Shown: piece by piece, positions 12,801-23,178 of the stretch | Layout of the letters: every line of letters begins with the position of its first letter | Position numbering within the stretch: the first letter of the stretch is position 1 | NCBI GenBank assembly: GCA_002633005.1 | Contig: NMRA01000135.1 | Span: 404,183 to 468,182 of the forward strand | Length of the DNA: 64,000 nucleotides | Direction of reading: 5' to 3' | Source of the DNA: Phoronis australis | Lineage: Eukaryota; Phoronida; Phoronidae | Made by a program: the position numbers and the translations under genes | The notes under the pieces: model-generated | Told to the model about the DNA's origin: nothing | Databases searched by the model: none | The model's input: only the letters and a program-made list of their open reading frames with translations

Positions 12801-15800
12801 CTCTCACCATTGCCTGGGCAGCCTCTTCCTTCTCTCTCAGTTTTTGCCTCATGAGCGTTGACGGCGACCAAATATCAACGGCGTGCTTAAGATTGAGTCT
12901 GCAGCTGGGTGATACACGTTTTTCCGGGGGAACGTCCTGGTCATTAGAAGGCAAGTCAAGCTGCTTTCTCTTTCTGACTTTTGGAACATTTTGAACGCGC
13001 ACTTTTAAACATGTCCTGAACTCATAAACAAAGACTGCCGGTTTGTTGTTTTCTGGTGCAACGCCCAATCGTAGCAGATCTCTGTCATTCAGGGGGTGTG
13101 GTTTTAGTGGTTCCAATTTTTCATCATTGATGTAGCACCCATTTAAACTCTACAAATATTAAACCGTCTAATGTCACACATGTAGTTAGACAGTTTTGCT
13201 GATCTATGACAATGCAAAAGACAACCATGGCAAACATTTAGTACAGAATGACTGACAAATTTGATTTTAAAATGAATTTGATTTTAAAATGAAATCATAA
13301 GAGCTGCTAAATTTTACAAACATTGAGTAGGTGGCTTGGCAGAAGAATGAGAAAATTTAAAAAATCTTGACAAAAAACACAATGTTATTTATTTGTTAAG
13401 TGGATCACTGCAGTGAACATAAGCATTTAATGATGGCATACTTTAAATCACCTTCTATCAAACAATCAATTTTCAAATTGATTTAAAGCACTGGCAGTTA
13501 CAAAACGGGGAGAGATGTTCCCTAGATGCAGGACACTCACGAAGCACTTGCGGTGAGAAATCTTCGCTTTATGGAATGGAAACAGAGAACTCTATCCAAT
13601 AATTCAACATTCCGTCCTTATTGACCAATCACTTAATCAGTGGTCACTGCTTTTCTAGGGTATGCTAATACGTTCCCCTGCATACTACTTGCAAACGATT
13701 CGCCTTTCACTTGCCACACCATTTCACGTGGTCTTGAATGGTCTTGGTTTTTTGCAAGATTCGTGTGTACTACACAGTGCATCCCTGGTCTTAAACTTGT
13801 TCCTTCTCAGATGAGAAGTGAGTAAGGGCTTGGCAAGAACAGTCAGTTCATTACTGCCCAACCCTATGCTTATTTTAATATTATATTAAGAACACATATT
13901 CATTGCATAAAATGATTCGCAGGGTCAAGCCAACCAGTAAGTTAGCTAGGTCAATTCTTCCCCAACTCAAGTTTTTACTAACAAATGCAACATGGGTACA
14001 ACCCCAGTAGTACGTAGCAGCTTTAGTACATAGAAACATGACCACAACAGCCCCGTGAGGTGGCAAAACCAACTTAGCAATGATCTTGAGTTGGAAAGGG
14101 TGGGACAGTCATCAGCTTACTAACTCTCCAATTATCCACCACTGTGTTTACATGATATGGTGTTGTTCCAGAATGCCATCTGGTGGTGATTACAACCCAG
14201 AGAATGGCTGAGGTCCTAACTATGATCGCTGTGCTTTAAAAATTGCATCACACTGGTAGTAATAAAAGAGTGAGATAAGAACAGCCCTATCTTTTTCAAA
14301 AAGCTCTCATGGAATTTTGCATTAATGAAGGACAAAAGGGCAGATCCAGGATTTTTCAAAATGGGGGTCCAAGTCAACAATTTGAAAATTCTAGATTTCA
14401 TATCACTAAAATCAAGGATCGCTTATGCTTCAACAGTCAGGTATATTTACCTTATTATCTACAACTGTCCAAACTCCGTCACACTTTTGTAATACTGCGT
14501 GTTTTCTTGATATCATAGCATCAGGAATACACACTGTAGCTTCTTCTGATCTCCCAATAATGAGCTGCAAAGATGTGATATTGAATTGCATTCAACAACA
14601 TTAAGCTTTCAGTCAAAATGTAAATCCTTTATGAGGTGTTAGTCAAAGGAGTCCCTCTATGCTTGGCATGTTCATAGCAACTAATCTTTCATGACTCAGC
14701 AAGGGCAAGGTTTAATTTGACAAAAAAATGCAAATTCAGAGGTTTTAAAATGTGCCATCATCTCTGCTAGGACCAGCTGAAGACCAACCACCACAAGACA
14801 ACAGTTATCTCAATTCTAATATGAGCTAAACCTAAAAATACGGTTAAAAGTGTTAGAAAGGCCATTCATCCTCACCCAGTTGTAGGCAGTTCTACAAAGC
14901 GCTTTAAGGTTATGAAGGATCTAATCAGAAAGTCTGCGTTTAAAGACAAATATCTACAAAACTGCAGATTTTAACTCCGTGAAAGTATATATTTTTTAAA
15001 AGCAGAAAGCTGGTAGAATTAATTTTTATCTTTTTTACCAATCTCAGTGCCATTAATTAGGTCACATGGCCATGAATTTTAAATAAAATTTAGCAAAAAA
15101 ACAATCATGGTACAATAACTACACTGACAGGAGAACAGTGGTATCAATAATATTACCAAATTTCATTTAATATAAGAGTACAAGATGAAATCTCAAAAGA
15201 GTTTGTAAAGTTTTCTGTTTCATGGTTCTGCAAGTCAATGCTCCACAAACTTAGCAGTAGAAGAACTGTACAACAGTAACTTTCTTAACACCTGTAACCA
15301 ATTTGTTACTCAAAGAAGTTTTTAAACATTAATTTCATGTCAGGTTTTGCTTGGGCAGCTTGTTCTCATATCATTCCAAAGCTGTATATTTATACAGTTT
15401 TGCACCAAGTCTATCTAGCACACCAGACAGTACAACTGTCTGAACTGTGCTCACAAAGCTGACTCAGACACTTGCCATCTCACAGGCCCTCCACATGCCG
15501 CAAGCTTTTTGCAACGTTATGCTTTATACTGAATAAACCATCAGTTACATTGTTATAAGTACAATTCGAGCATAAGACAACTCTTGAGACTGCCAATGTT
15601 TTTGAATCCTTACACTTAAAACTTGAACAAAAACCTTGGTGATTAGGATTATTAAGATTTCTTTCTGAGACGTCTCTTCTTTCGTGAACGAACTCAGTGA
15701 CAAAAAAACAGTTTGCTCAGGTACAAGAATAGCGACCCTAGCTAACTCTGGTGGATCACCTGGTGATTTAATTGTTCAGTCCAGAGATTATAGAGTTCGA

Positions 15801-16486
15801 GCTAGATTTGACTAGAAATTTAATTTAAATGACAGGAGGATTTAAGATCAAACTGCCTACACACAATTGAAATGAAGAAAGGTACTTATTAGTACCTTTA
15901 GTCTGGGTTTAGCGAAATTTGTTGAAAAGTTTCCAGCTCACAGCAATGACTAGGAGGCACTGGTCAGATATTAAGCGGCCCCCGATTTAGAGAACCTGTT
16001 TCATCCACTAAGTAACGGGCCCGTTACTCAATGATTGTCTGGTTCTCTAAATCAGGGACAGCTATATCCGATCAGGGTTTGACTGGCGTGCGTTCAGTAA
16101 CGGTAGGACCTACGCTAGGACCTAGCTAAAATCTATCTAAAGTCACGTGTTCTCATTTAAAATACACAGCAATATCTCACATAATCTCCCGAAGTCTTGC
16201 TTTTTAGCGAGGTCATAGCGTTACTGAACAGGAGACTGGTATGTGCCACCGAATGTGTGCCTATCCGCTGCCCGCACGCCTGATCGTGCCTGCGAGCAGA
16301 AATGTTTTTTCGTCAGCACAGTGTGGCCATCTACCAGAAGGCCATTGTTGCGATTACTATTTGATCTCAATAAAACTTTAGCTTCACCACCTCTTGCTTC
16401 TTCTCCAAAGAAACAATTTGATCTTTCTTCCTAACTTTTGCAGTATAAGGGCCAACTTTTCTTAAACAACAGATCTCCGTTTCCAT
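811..16486 (-). CDS. RNF8: RNF8-like FHA/coiled-coil protein (RING not seen)
   Basis: Probable RNF8 orthologue, the nuclear ubiquitin ligase that reads phosphothreonine at DNA breaks through its FHA domain. Visible coding exons, all phase 0: 16486-16415, 14564-14451, 13149-12676 and 906-811 (252 aa). The FHA signature is present: GRS at residues 28-30, SRKH at 43-46 and SLNG at 63-66. Exon 3 follows with a basic KVRKRK stretch and a long Glu/Gln/Lys-rich coiled coil that continues through exon 4. The RING finger should lie left of the window, so E3 activity is inferred. I chose the ATG at 16486; an in-frame ATG at 16606 in good context would add 40 residues. The donors after exons 1 (GTTTCT) and 4 (GTTATT) are weak. 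CHFR is less likely because it lacks the coiled coil. Confidence 0.72.
1053..2387. mobile_element. hAT-like non-autonomous element with 8-bp target duplication
   Basis: The 8-mer GTATACAG flanks the element exactly at 1053-1060 and 2380-2387. The right end reads TTGAGCCCTG, the usual inverted form of a CAGGGCTC hAT terminus. Both ends carry subterminal copies of an ACTTGCCCGA motif in opposite orientations (about 1095-1135 and 2325-2350). There is no transposase frame inside. The left terminus seems to lack the canonical CAGGG, or it overlaps the CAG of the duplication. It lies within the large RNF8-like intron. Confidence 0.6.
2390..4120. other. intronic sequence, nothing recognised
   Basis: No exon with supported splice sites, no RNA gene and no obvious repeat structure was found. 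Short open frames here do not resemble any family I know. Confidence 0.4.
4125..5354. repeat. pair of direct repeats beginning CCCCCCTAAAATTCTCCCAG
   Basis: A roughly 130-200 bp segment at about 4130-4334 is repeated in the same orientation at about 5225-5354. Both begin with a C-run followed by TAAAATTCTCCCAGATA, contain AAACCCAAAAATTC, and end TACATTTTAGGCTGG. Between them lies a fragment of the hAT-like family described at 17318-19513. Neither copy is coding. Confidence 0.7.
4425..8010. mobile_element. mosaic of fragments of the 17.3-19.5 kb hAT-like family
   Basis: Segments at about 4425-4930 and 6200-7029 match different parts of the element at 17318-19513; all contain a stretch beginning TTCAG(C/T)C(G/T)GAACAA and another reading AGGCCGTTATATTAC or a close variant. 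Segments at 5357-5820 and 7741-8010 start alike (GACATTTTTACC) and continue into short, degenerate units built around TTAACCGCCCA and AAGCGCCCAT; an inverted relative occurs inside the full element at about 18005-18120. The right end of the 6.2-7.0 kb copy is a decayed terminus. No transposase is encoded. Confidence 0.6.
8240..8245 (-). terminator. candidate polyadenylation signal for the OTU gene
   Basis: The minus strand reads AATAAA here, 177 nt beyond the OTU stop codon at 8422. The spacing is reasonable for a 3' UTR. Nothing else confirms it. Confidence 0.35.
8422..9198 (-). CDS. OTU-domain cysteine deubiquitinase, OTUD1-like, 3' terminal exon
   Basis: OTU proteases cleave ubiquitin chains. 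The open frame encodes 258 residues. Counting from the GTG at 9168, the catalytic motif IPDGNCLFRAV places Asp64 and Cys67, and the histidine motif SSGHYDCVV places His189; PTVSTTVHYYG and the spacing between motifs resemble OTUD1. A Ser/Asn-rich tract precedes the domain. There is no in-frame ATG before the domain: the ATG at 9170 is in another frame, and upstream the frame is closed by TAG at 9201-9199. That TAG is the end of a good acceptor (T-rich tract, then GGATAG), so an upstream exon supplies the start. The exon lies in the large RNF8-like intron on the same strand. Vertebrate OTUD1 is a single-exon gene, so this differs. Confidence 0.85.
   Translation of the reverse strand, partial: PGVCSKCSRHVFRSGDSLHRSSSYHSDFIEENDNNNHGGTNSSSGSSEPRLNEYEVQDAYLAKFNLRRYQVIPDGNCLFRAVSYSIYGTQEEHFNLRKQTMDYIERHLSDFRVFFEVPSDCADVKTNDWIVQQLRQLRKDGEWGGYESIMALSKLLRVNIFIALGGASDNPTVSTTVHYYGNIDISRPACVIAWHSSGHYDCVVDRRKVLARSQNYMDMVCPDARPPCHEFTDPVVRRRHSQTVSSHTLSTVSKLHLL
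9202..10080. other. intronic stretch, nothing recognised
   Basis: No exon that could supply the start of the OTU frame was identified here, and no repeat was recognised. It remains the most likely place for a short OTU 5' exon if the gene is independent of the RNF8-like gene. Confidence 0.35.
10371..11406. repeat. about 520-bp tandem duplication meeting at a single N
   Basis: Positions about 10371-10888 and 10890-11406 are nearly identical, differing by a few substitutions and one short deletion. They are separated by a lone N at 10889. Each copy carries four CTCF-like motifs. The N at the junction means this may be a true tandem duplication or two haplotypes joined during assembly. Confidence 0.85.
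12187..12212 (+). repeat. terminal hairpin of the CTCF-motif repeat family
   Basis: GCGTCCACATA, a four-base CAAA loop, and TATGTGGGCGT form an 11-bp stem with two G-T pairs. A relative at 38174-38199 has a perfect stem. It is followed by GTAAAAAGAG. It probably marks an end of the repeat element. Confidence 0.6.
13150..14450. other. RNF8-like intron 2
   Basis: Intron between the two halves of the FHA domain. At about 14335-14375 there is a short piece reading GGGCAGATCCAGGATTTTTC, a low-value dispersed repeat also hinted at (inverted) near 4385-4410. Nothing else was recognised. Confidence 0.5.
14565..16414. other. RNF8-like intron 1
   Basis: Intron interrupting the FHA domain just before the GRS motif. 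It contains the palindromic element at 15980-16057. The remainder shows no exon or RNA gene. Confidence 0.5.
15980..16057. mobile_element. palindromic MITE, copy 1
   Basis: CCCCGATTTAGAGAACC at 15980-15996 is the inverse complement, with one mismatch, of GGTTCTCTAAATCAGGG at 16041-16057. Between them, 16012-16027 is a perfect 16-nt palindrome, GTAACGGGCCCGTTAC. Relatives occur at about 16840-16930, 33290-33357, 35066-35134 and 49238-49311, all keeping GAACCAG or its complement near the arms and most keeping a (G/A)ACCCGTTATT-like centre. Confidence 0.7.
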
Positions 16487-16839
16487 TTTGAGAGCCCGCC
16501 TGTGAAATACGTCATAATATGTGTGTGTACACAGCTTTCCGTGACATGGTAGGAAAGAAATGTACATTGGGCATGCGCAAAAATCGTTCTCTTTGCAATC
16601 TGCCATTTTGCATTGCACAAGCACGTGTAAGTCCGCTTTTAAAATCACAGTTCTTATATCAATAAAACATTTTACACACGCCTTAGGATCGTTGAAGTTT
16701 ACCTTTGTTGTTTGTCTGTTACATGTATGTATTTTTATCCACGACGTGTAGGTGAAATGAAGTATTTTTGGTCCAAATTCTATGTTGATGTGATAGCTTC
16801 GGTCGGATGGCGCTGGTAAACCAAGTTGTAAATGTAAGG

Positions 16840-16930
16840 CCTAGTTTGGAGAACCAGGAACTCAATGAATAACGGACCCGTTATTTAATGGATGAAACTG
16901 TTTAAACCAGGGATCGCGCTATCCGACCAG
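16840..16930. mobile_element. palindromic MITE, copy 2
   Basis: A diverged member of the 15980-16057 family with GGAGAACCAG on one side, AATAACGGACCCGTTATT as its near-perfect central palindrome, and ACCAGGGATC on the other. It lies just upstream of the RNF8-like first exon. Confidence 0.6.
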
Positions 16931-17317
16931 TGCCGATAAGTTCACCAAGTCGAAGGTCAAGATCAGGATCAAGTCCTCGGCCTGGTTCTGTGTCTAGGTC
17001 ATTATGAATTAACTGTCTTGCTAGCCATTTACATTGATATTAAACATACACATTGTGATCTCAGGGGATCTTGCTTTTCTAGTGAGACAGTAGTGTTATT
17101 GCACTCTACCCGGAGCAACTGAGCAAAGTCAAAGATGGCATAGTGTCTAGTGTCAGTGGCAATCTAGTACAGCAGAGTTCATTAAGTGTGTGCTTGGCAG
17201 ACTTCGACACTTGGCATAGTTTTATAGTCAACCCGCCAAAAATTTCCCAGGCCACCAAATGAGAAGTGAGCTCACCTATAAACCAGGAAACCCATATCCA
17301 ACATTCAAAATAAAAAA

Positions 17318-19513
17318 CAGGGCTCGACGCTATTCAAATCGCCAGGTCGCATTTTGCGACCTAGCCAAAATCCCAGGTCGCATTTTCAAAATCCAGCTCG
17401 CATTCGTAAATGCCAGGTCGCAAAATTTTCCCGCCATTTTTACGCGCCAACATAGATTTTTTAGATCATCTAGAAAATGTTTAGATTATGCTCTTATCTG
17501 AAGCGTTAAATACTCACAAATTTCGGATCTCAAAATTGACTTCATTCATGCAGGTACGGCCTTACTGTTCTTCACGACCGCCATTGAAAGACTCTAGAGC
17601 GCAAGGCAAGTTGCCGGCGTGAAAGTTGAATCAGTGCTCTCTAACTGACTTGTGCATTGGAGTAGCTAAATTTGCGATGTGAAAAGGGAGAAAATGCCCG
17701 TTGAAAAAGTATCTGGGATTTTGTTAGATCTGGTCTGCTACTGGCCGTCATCAAAGTCGTTAACGATTCAAACTAACTCGGGTAATCGCGAGTTTGCTCT
17801 TCAATACTCTCCAAGTACGGGAAAAATAGGTCAGTCGCAAAACGACACGCACGTCACTAGTGTTAACTTTCTTTCCGAGGTATAAAATAAAGCCGGGATT
17901 TGGTTTTTACATATTGTGAAAAGACGTTTTTGAAAACTGAAGTTGTGTAAAATGAAAGTGACACACACCATATAAGCTGCGTGTCAATTTTAAACCACAC
18001 GCGGTCGTTTGTAGTGCGCAATGATGGGCGCTAGCTTGAACTGTGGGCGCTTAATTGGAAATTCTCAAAATTTAAGAGGGGACTTTTAATAGATCAGTGA
18101 GCGCTTATTATGAAACACTTTAAAGGTAGGGAGTAGGCTTGTGCGTGAGCATAGTCGTTAACCTCAGTGTTTGCGGTAATAAGATATTAAAACGCTGCAA
18201 TGGTAAGAAACGTTATAATAATACGATTTTGCGAGGCAAACTCCATCTGGTAGGGGTGACTTTCTGGATATCGTTACCATCTACATTGTACCCTTTTTAG
18301 CCACCCGGAATGATTTTTTTAACTGCCTGCTTCAGCCGGAACAAGGTTGTTTCTATAGGAGTCTGAACATTTTACGGCGACGGTGGTTCGGGGAGCGAAA
18401 AGTTGCCGGGGGGTGGGGGGGGGTTGTATAAAGAGAAGAATGAAGAGATCGCTAACTTCAACCACAATTTCGCATCTAGTGCCAGTTTAGTTGCAATAGC
18501 TGGCTACGGGCATAGAATACAGGGTTTACAGAACATCGACCTCGGGAAACATCGGAACAGGATAACCTTAGTTCTGGGTTATATCGGTCCCGGGACATCG
18601 GGTCTTTTATAACCGCTGGGAATCTGAGTTCATTTTCAAATAAACCAGAGCCAAGCCGGTATACTCTTTCATTTAGGACTGTCGCTGTTCTTTGAAGTGG
18701 TGCGCACGCGTGAGTTCACGTACTTGAATCGCTGGAGTAGGCCTACACTTTACGTTGGCAACAACGTGTGAAAGACAAATCATATTTCGCGCACGTAGCC
18801 CCAGAAACAAGTAAAGGGTTTGAGAATTTCTTGGCAACTGAAAGTAAAGACGTGACCGTCGTTTGGCGATTAATAAGGTTGTAATTTTCACTTTGGCTGT
18901 CTTAATACGATAAAAAGGAGAAGCACATCTCAGTCTAAGTCACGATTGTCTGCCGGGACCGCTTGCGCGCTAACGGTGCCGCAGTGCGATATCAGGGATA
19001 TTGTCGTGGATATTTGGTACATGTAATAAGGACATTTTATGTGAAAAATAAACATTTTTGTCCACCACAATGTTTGGTAAGTTGATCGCTTAAGAATTAA
19101 TAGAAACACCGTTGTTTTGTGAAGTTTTATCACGTGTTAAGCAGTGGCCCGAAACTTTCTTCCGCGAATCCGGGAATTTACAAAAGTGGCCGAAAGTGTT
19201 AGCCAATGAAACGCGTCAAAGATCGATTCTGTATATCCCATGTTCACGCGACATGCTTACAAGTCATCGGGAGGGCAGTTCTCGGTTAGTGTTCTTTTGA
19301 ACTTCTATTTGGCAACAACCAAATAACAGTCGGATTAACAAGACCTGATTCGTATTTGCCGGGTATCTGTTGAGAAGTGTAAAAACTCAGCTCGCATTCG
19401 TTGGAAATTCCAGGTCGCATTTTGCGACTTTATACGAGCTGACAAAAATCTCAGCTCGCATTTCCAAATTTCAGGTGGCAAATGCGACCTGCAGCTCGTT
19501 ATGTCGAGCCCTG
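17318..19513. mobile_element. 2.2-kb hAT-like element, full length, non-autonomous
   Basis: The ends CAGGGCTCGAC (17318-17328) and GTCGAGCCCTG (19503-19513) are exact inverse complements and have the CAGGG start typical of hAT transposons. Both ends continue into subterminal repeats of CAGGTCGCATTTTGCGACC and related units. A clean 8-bp target duplication is not visible: the flanks share only an A-run. No transposase frame is present. It occupies most of the spacer between the RNF8-like and FAU genes, so the FAU first exon is either inside it or in the short remaining gap. Confidence 0.65.
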
Positions 19514-19736
19514 AAAAAATGGGTCGTCTGGAACTATGCCCTGGTGGCAGTTTTTTAGTCTAATAGTAAAACGGAAATGTAGGGACTTCATGAGTTGTGC
19601 ACTGGATAGGCTGTTGGACTCCAATGGGGGAAATTGGTCGTTACTGAGCATGCCAGACCCAGTTTGACACCAAAGTATGGTCACTGCTGTTATGTTTCTC
19701 CATTTCTGTCTTGTACCATTCCAGGTAAAAGCCAAA

Positions 19737-22266
19737 ATGCAGCTATTTGTGTCTGGTCAACAGACCCACACCCTGGAGGTGACTGGTGAAGAAACTGTGT
19801 TTGATGTTAAGGTATGCGAAAATGTTGTTTTTGTCCATCACTTAGCCGAATCGTTTCCTTAATGTATGCAGTTGGGCCCACTTGTGCAAATTCAGAGTGT
19901 TCCATGTCTTGTGAAATTTTAGATTTCATCTATGGATCTTGGTAATCAAACTCCTCGGATAATTCAAAGGCTATTAAAGCCTGTTCAGACCTATGATCAG
20001 GTATTAATAATAATAACTTTACCATTGATCATTCTAAAGCAAAATAATGCTTTGTGACAGTCCTCAACCGTCAAAAAGGTTGGAGCAAAAGGTGAAACTC
20101 CTTTCAAAGTCTTCTTAATGGGCAAGCATGATCTATGTTTTTGGCGAGTTAAACGGTAACTGTGTGGGAAGACCACCCTCCAATAACCATAATATCTGTT
20201 TTGTAACACAGTGAGTGTTTTTAGTTAAATGCTGCTTTTAGTTATTACTCAAGTGAGATGCCAATAGTACAATGTTGAAATCGACAAAACGGTTTAATAT
20301 CCTATTAATGTATTCGTTAAGAGGCATTCAACTTTGTTGTAAGCACGTGGGTTGACTATTGTAATATAGGAAGACGAAGTTCTATGTATGTTGCACAAAT
20401 GGACTGGTTTGTGTTTGATGACATGTTTTGGTGCTGCAATTGCTTCTTTTGGTAAATGACAGGAGAATAGCTGAGTATAGTAATTGGCTGTAAGCTATTG
20501 TGAAACAGCCTAGCACTAAGTTATATTTAAAACTATTTCATGTATGAAACATCTTTTATGCGTCGTGACTAATTTTTTCTGTCTATGTCTCATTAGAACC
20601 ATTCACATGTTACTAGTGATAGGCCGATGGTCGATTATTGTTGAAAAATAATTTATAATATGATCAAAAGTCAAATGGATGAGCTTGATTTTGCTGTAAA
20701 AGTTGTTGCACAACTCAGCATAATTATAAATTGAATAGTCCTTATTACAAACTGTTTTTTGATATTTTCTGTTTCGTCGCTGTTTGTGTCCTTGTTGCAC
20801 AATCTGGCGTAATTATAGGCTCTATTGAATAGTTCTTACTACAAACTGTTTTTTGAGGTTTTCTGTTGTCACTATTTGTGTCCTTGTTTCACAATCTGAT
20901 GTAATTATAAGCTCTATTGTATAGTCCTTACTAAAAACTTTTCTATTTTTGTCACACAATTTATGCTGTTCATGTATAAGAATTGGTGATGTCACCTGAC
21001 CTAAACTCTCCTCCCCTGTCGTGTTGCTGTACACCTCCCCCTTCACTGAATATACAAGGTGGGAATGGTGGGATTCCTCGCAGTAATTGGTTATCTCTTT
21101 GGTTATTCTCACTTGTGAGTTGATACATGTCAATGCATGATGGTTGATATTGTGTATTTCAGAGCCGCCTAGCTGCCCTGGAGGGAATCCCAGTGAGTGA
21201 GCAAGTTCTTCTTCACTCTGGCCAACCCCTGGACAATGAGACGCTTCTGACTGGTGTGCCTGAGCTCTCTACTCTCAGCCTGACTGTCAAACTGCTCGGA
21301 GGTCAGTAGATATAGCAAGGGGAGCATGTCTGAGCTGTTGAGGCTGTGTTGTTGAGCTGTGCTTTTGCCCTGAACATTTGGAAGAATCAGTGATGTAGTC
21401 TTGCAAGTGACATGCTTAATACAGTTGATGTAAGAACGTTATGTCTTGTCAATACATTTACCGTCCTTGCAAATAAGTATTGTTATGTAGTTTTATTGAG
21501 AAGTGTTTTTAATTGTTTCATGGAACAAGGCACACTCCATTTTCAAGCCCTTAAAGGGCACAATCTCAGACCATCGTTTCATTTCTTAACTTTGTATGAT
21601 TTTGTGTCCTCTGTTCTTCTTTTGTGATTAAATTATGCTTTATCTTTGGCAGGCAAAGTCCACGGTTCTTTGGCCCGTGCTGGAAAAGTGAAGGGTCAGA
21701 CTCCCAAGGTGAGTATTAGTTGTAGTACTATTGTATGTTGAGATAAGGAGGTATTCTGAAAGGTAATGCAGATATGTTTTGGGTTTAATCTATACAGTAA
21801 GAGCAAGGCATTATTTTTAGGTATGCATTGCCCACCCACCTATATTTTTGTTTTGCTTCCCTAACCGAGCACCCATAATTTTTAACTACTTTGGATTCAT
21901 CCACACTCAATTTTTCCAATAGCCGGTAATATTTAATTTTGAACAAGAAAACAAGTGAGCATTTCTTTTTTGTTCTGATTATAACTACCCCCATTTTATT
22001 TCAAATGTATTTTATTTCAAATGTTCCCCGCTCTGTATTGATTCGATTGGATGGAACGGTCCAAATTTTGATTGAATTGTGTTATTGTCCCTTGCACTTT
22101 ATTGTTACATTTCGAAACATAAATTTTGTGTTCGTTCCAGGTTGAAAAACAAGAAAAGAAGAAAAAGAAGACTGGCCGTGCAAAGCGCAGAATCCAGTAC
22201 AACCGTCGCTTTGTCAACGTTGTGGCTACGTTTGGCAGGAGGAAGGGACCCAACTCCAACTCATAA
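19737..22266 (+). CDS. FAU: FUBI-ribosomal protein S30 (eS30) fusion precursor
   Basis: FAU encodes the ubiquitin-like protein FUBI fused to small-subunit ribosomal protein eS30; the precursor is cut after Gly-Gly. Coding exons: 19737-19811, 21163-21301, 21653-21708, 22141-22266 (131 aa; human 133). Residues 1-72 are ubiquitin-like (MQLFVSG start, [25 protein letters not shown] end) and 73-131 are S30 ([20 protein letters not shown], then a Lys-rich tract, RAKRR and NRRFVNVV). S30 length is exactly 59. Donors and acceptors are canonical. An acceptor at 19723-19724 shows that the ATG exon is not the first; the non-coding first exon was not found. The gene is convergent with cyclin H. Confidence 0.97.
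20695..20945. repeat. about 95-bp tandem repeat in a FAU intron, three copies
   Basis: Three diverged units each contain GTCCTTGTT(G/T)CACAATCTG or a relative, a TAATTATA block and TAGTCCTTA(C/T)TACAAACTG or a close variant. The matching TAGT(C/T)CTTA landmarks are near 20734, 20829 and 20921. No snoRNA-like box pair was seen. Confidence 0.7.
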
Positions 22267-22312
22267 ATATATTTCTGTACAAACTGTCCTGTGGTGTATA
22301 ATTCATATTTAT

Positions 22313-22318
22313 AATAAA
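22313..22318 (+). terminator. FAU: FAU polyadenylation signal
   Basis: AATAAA lies 46 nt after the FAU stop codon, giving the very short 3' UTR usual for a ribosomal protein gene. Confidence 0.85.
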
Positions 22319-22339
22319 TTGTGAAATTGTGCATCATTA

Positions 22340-23095
22340 CACAGTGTTCAGTTTTGTTCGTAATACAAACGAATATTCCGGAATATAGTCCAGAGTACTA
22401 ACTGTTTACCATATCAGTTAAAAACATTTTTACTACAAGATGGCCTGTGCCTTTTTGTTAGCAATGGGTACTTTGTGTCCGTTTTCGTACTGACAATTTT
22501 CCTTTCAGGGAAGACCATCTTCCTTAAAACCTAATGAGGGTACACAAAATGAATTCCTTTTCTCATGAACTGCTGTGCTCGTCTTTAATTAATAATAGCA
22601 ACGATTCTGTACTCGTAAGATTTAAATGCAGAGTATTTTTTCTTTGTAAATTGCCCGTTCCCAGCTGTTGCATGTTTGAAATGTACCAAGCACTTGCAAC
22701 GTTTGCTTACTGTCCTATGTATAAGGAAAATAATGCTTTATAAAAAACTAGATATGGAAGATTAGATCCACTTGATAAAAGAATTGAAGTTTGGATTGGG
22801 AAAAAATAAATGGCATTGGAAAGGAAAGAGACCGCCATGCCATGCCATAACTGGGTCGTAAAGATTTTGTTGTGATGTTGATTACTTTTTAATACATTGC
22901 CTTAAGGCACTGTTGGATGTGAGGTTGGTCACCAAAAGAATTATGCTGCAACGGGTGATAAGTGGGAGCTGACTTAAGTTTGGAAACGCTGTTTACACTA
23001 CCGAGTAAGAGCTCCATGAAAAAAGTAGCAATCTGTAAAGTTTCTGCCCAAAGTTACAAAAGTGATGATTGTTGACAACGAGACACAAATCATTT
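22340..23095. other. intergenic gap between convergent FAU and cyclin H
   Basis: About 750 bp between the two 3' ends. No exon, RNA gene or repeat was recognised. Confidence 0.5.
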
Positions 23096-23101
23096 TTTAA
23101 T
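23096..23101 (-). terminator. CCNH: cyclin H polyadenylation signal (ATTAAA)
   Basis: ATTAAA on the minus strand, 78 nt beyond the cyclin H stop codon. It is the commonest variant signal and is well placed. Confidence 0.6.
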
Positions 23102-23178
23102 AGAACTTTAAAATTCATGAAATTTACAACAAATATACAATCATAACTTAGGCTGTAGAACAACTGTTTGACTTGAGT

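Noticed and set aside
17555-17700. Possible FAU 5' exon with a pyrimidine tract (TTACTGTTCTTC) and CCGCCATT motif
   Set aside because: It lies inside the hAT-like element at 17318-19513 and the only donor nearby would be a GC-type site; no independent support.
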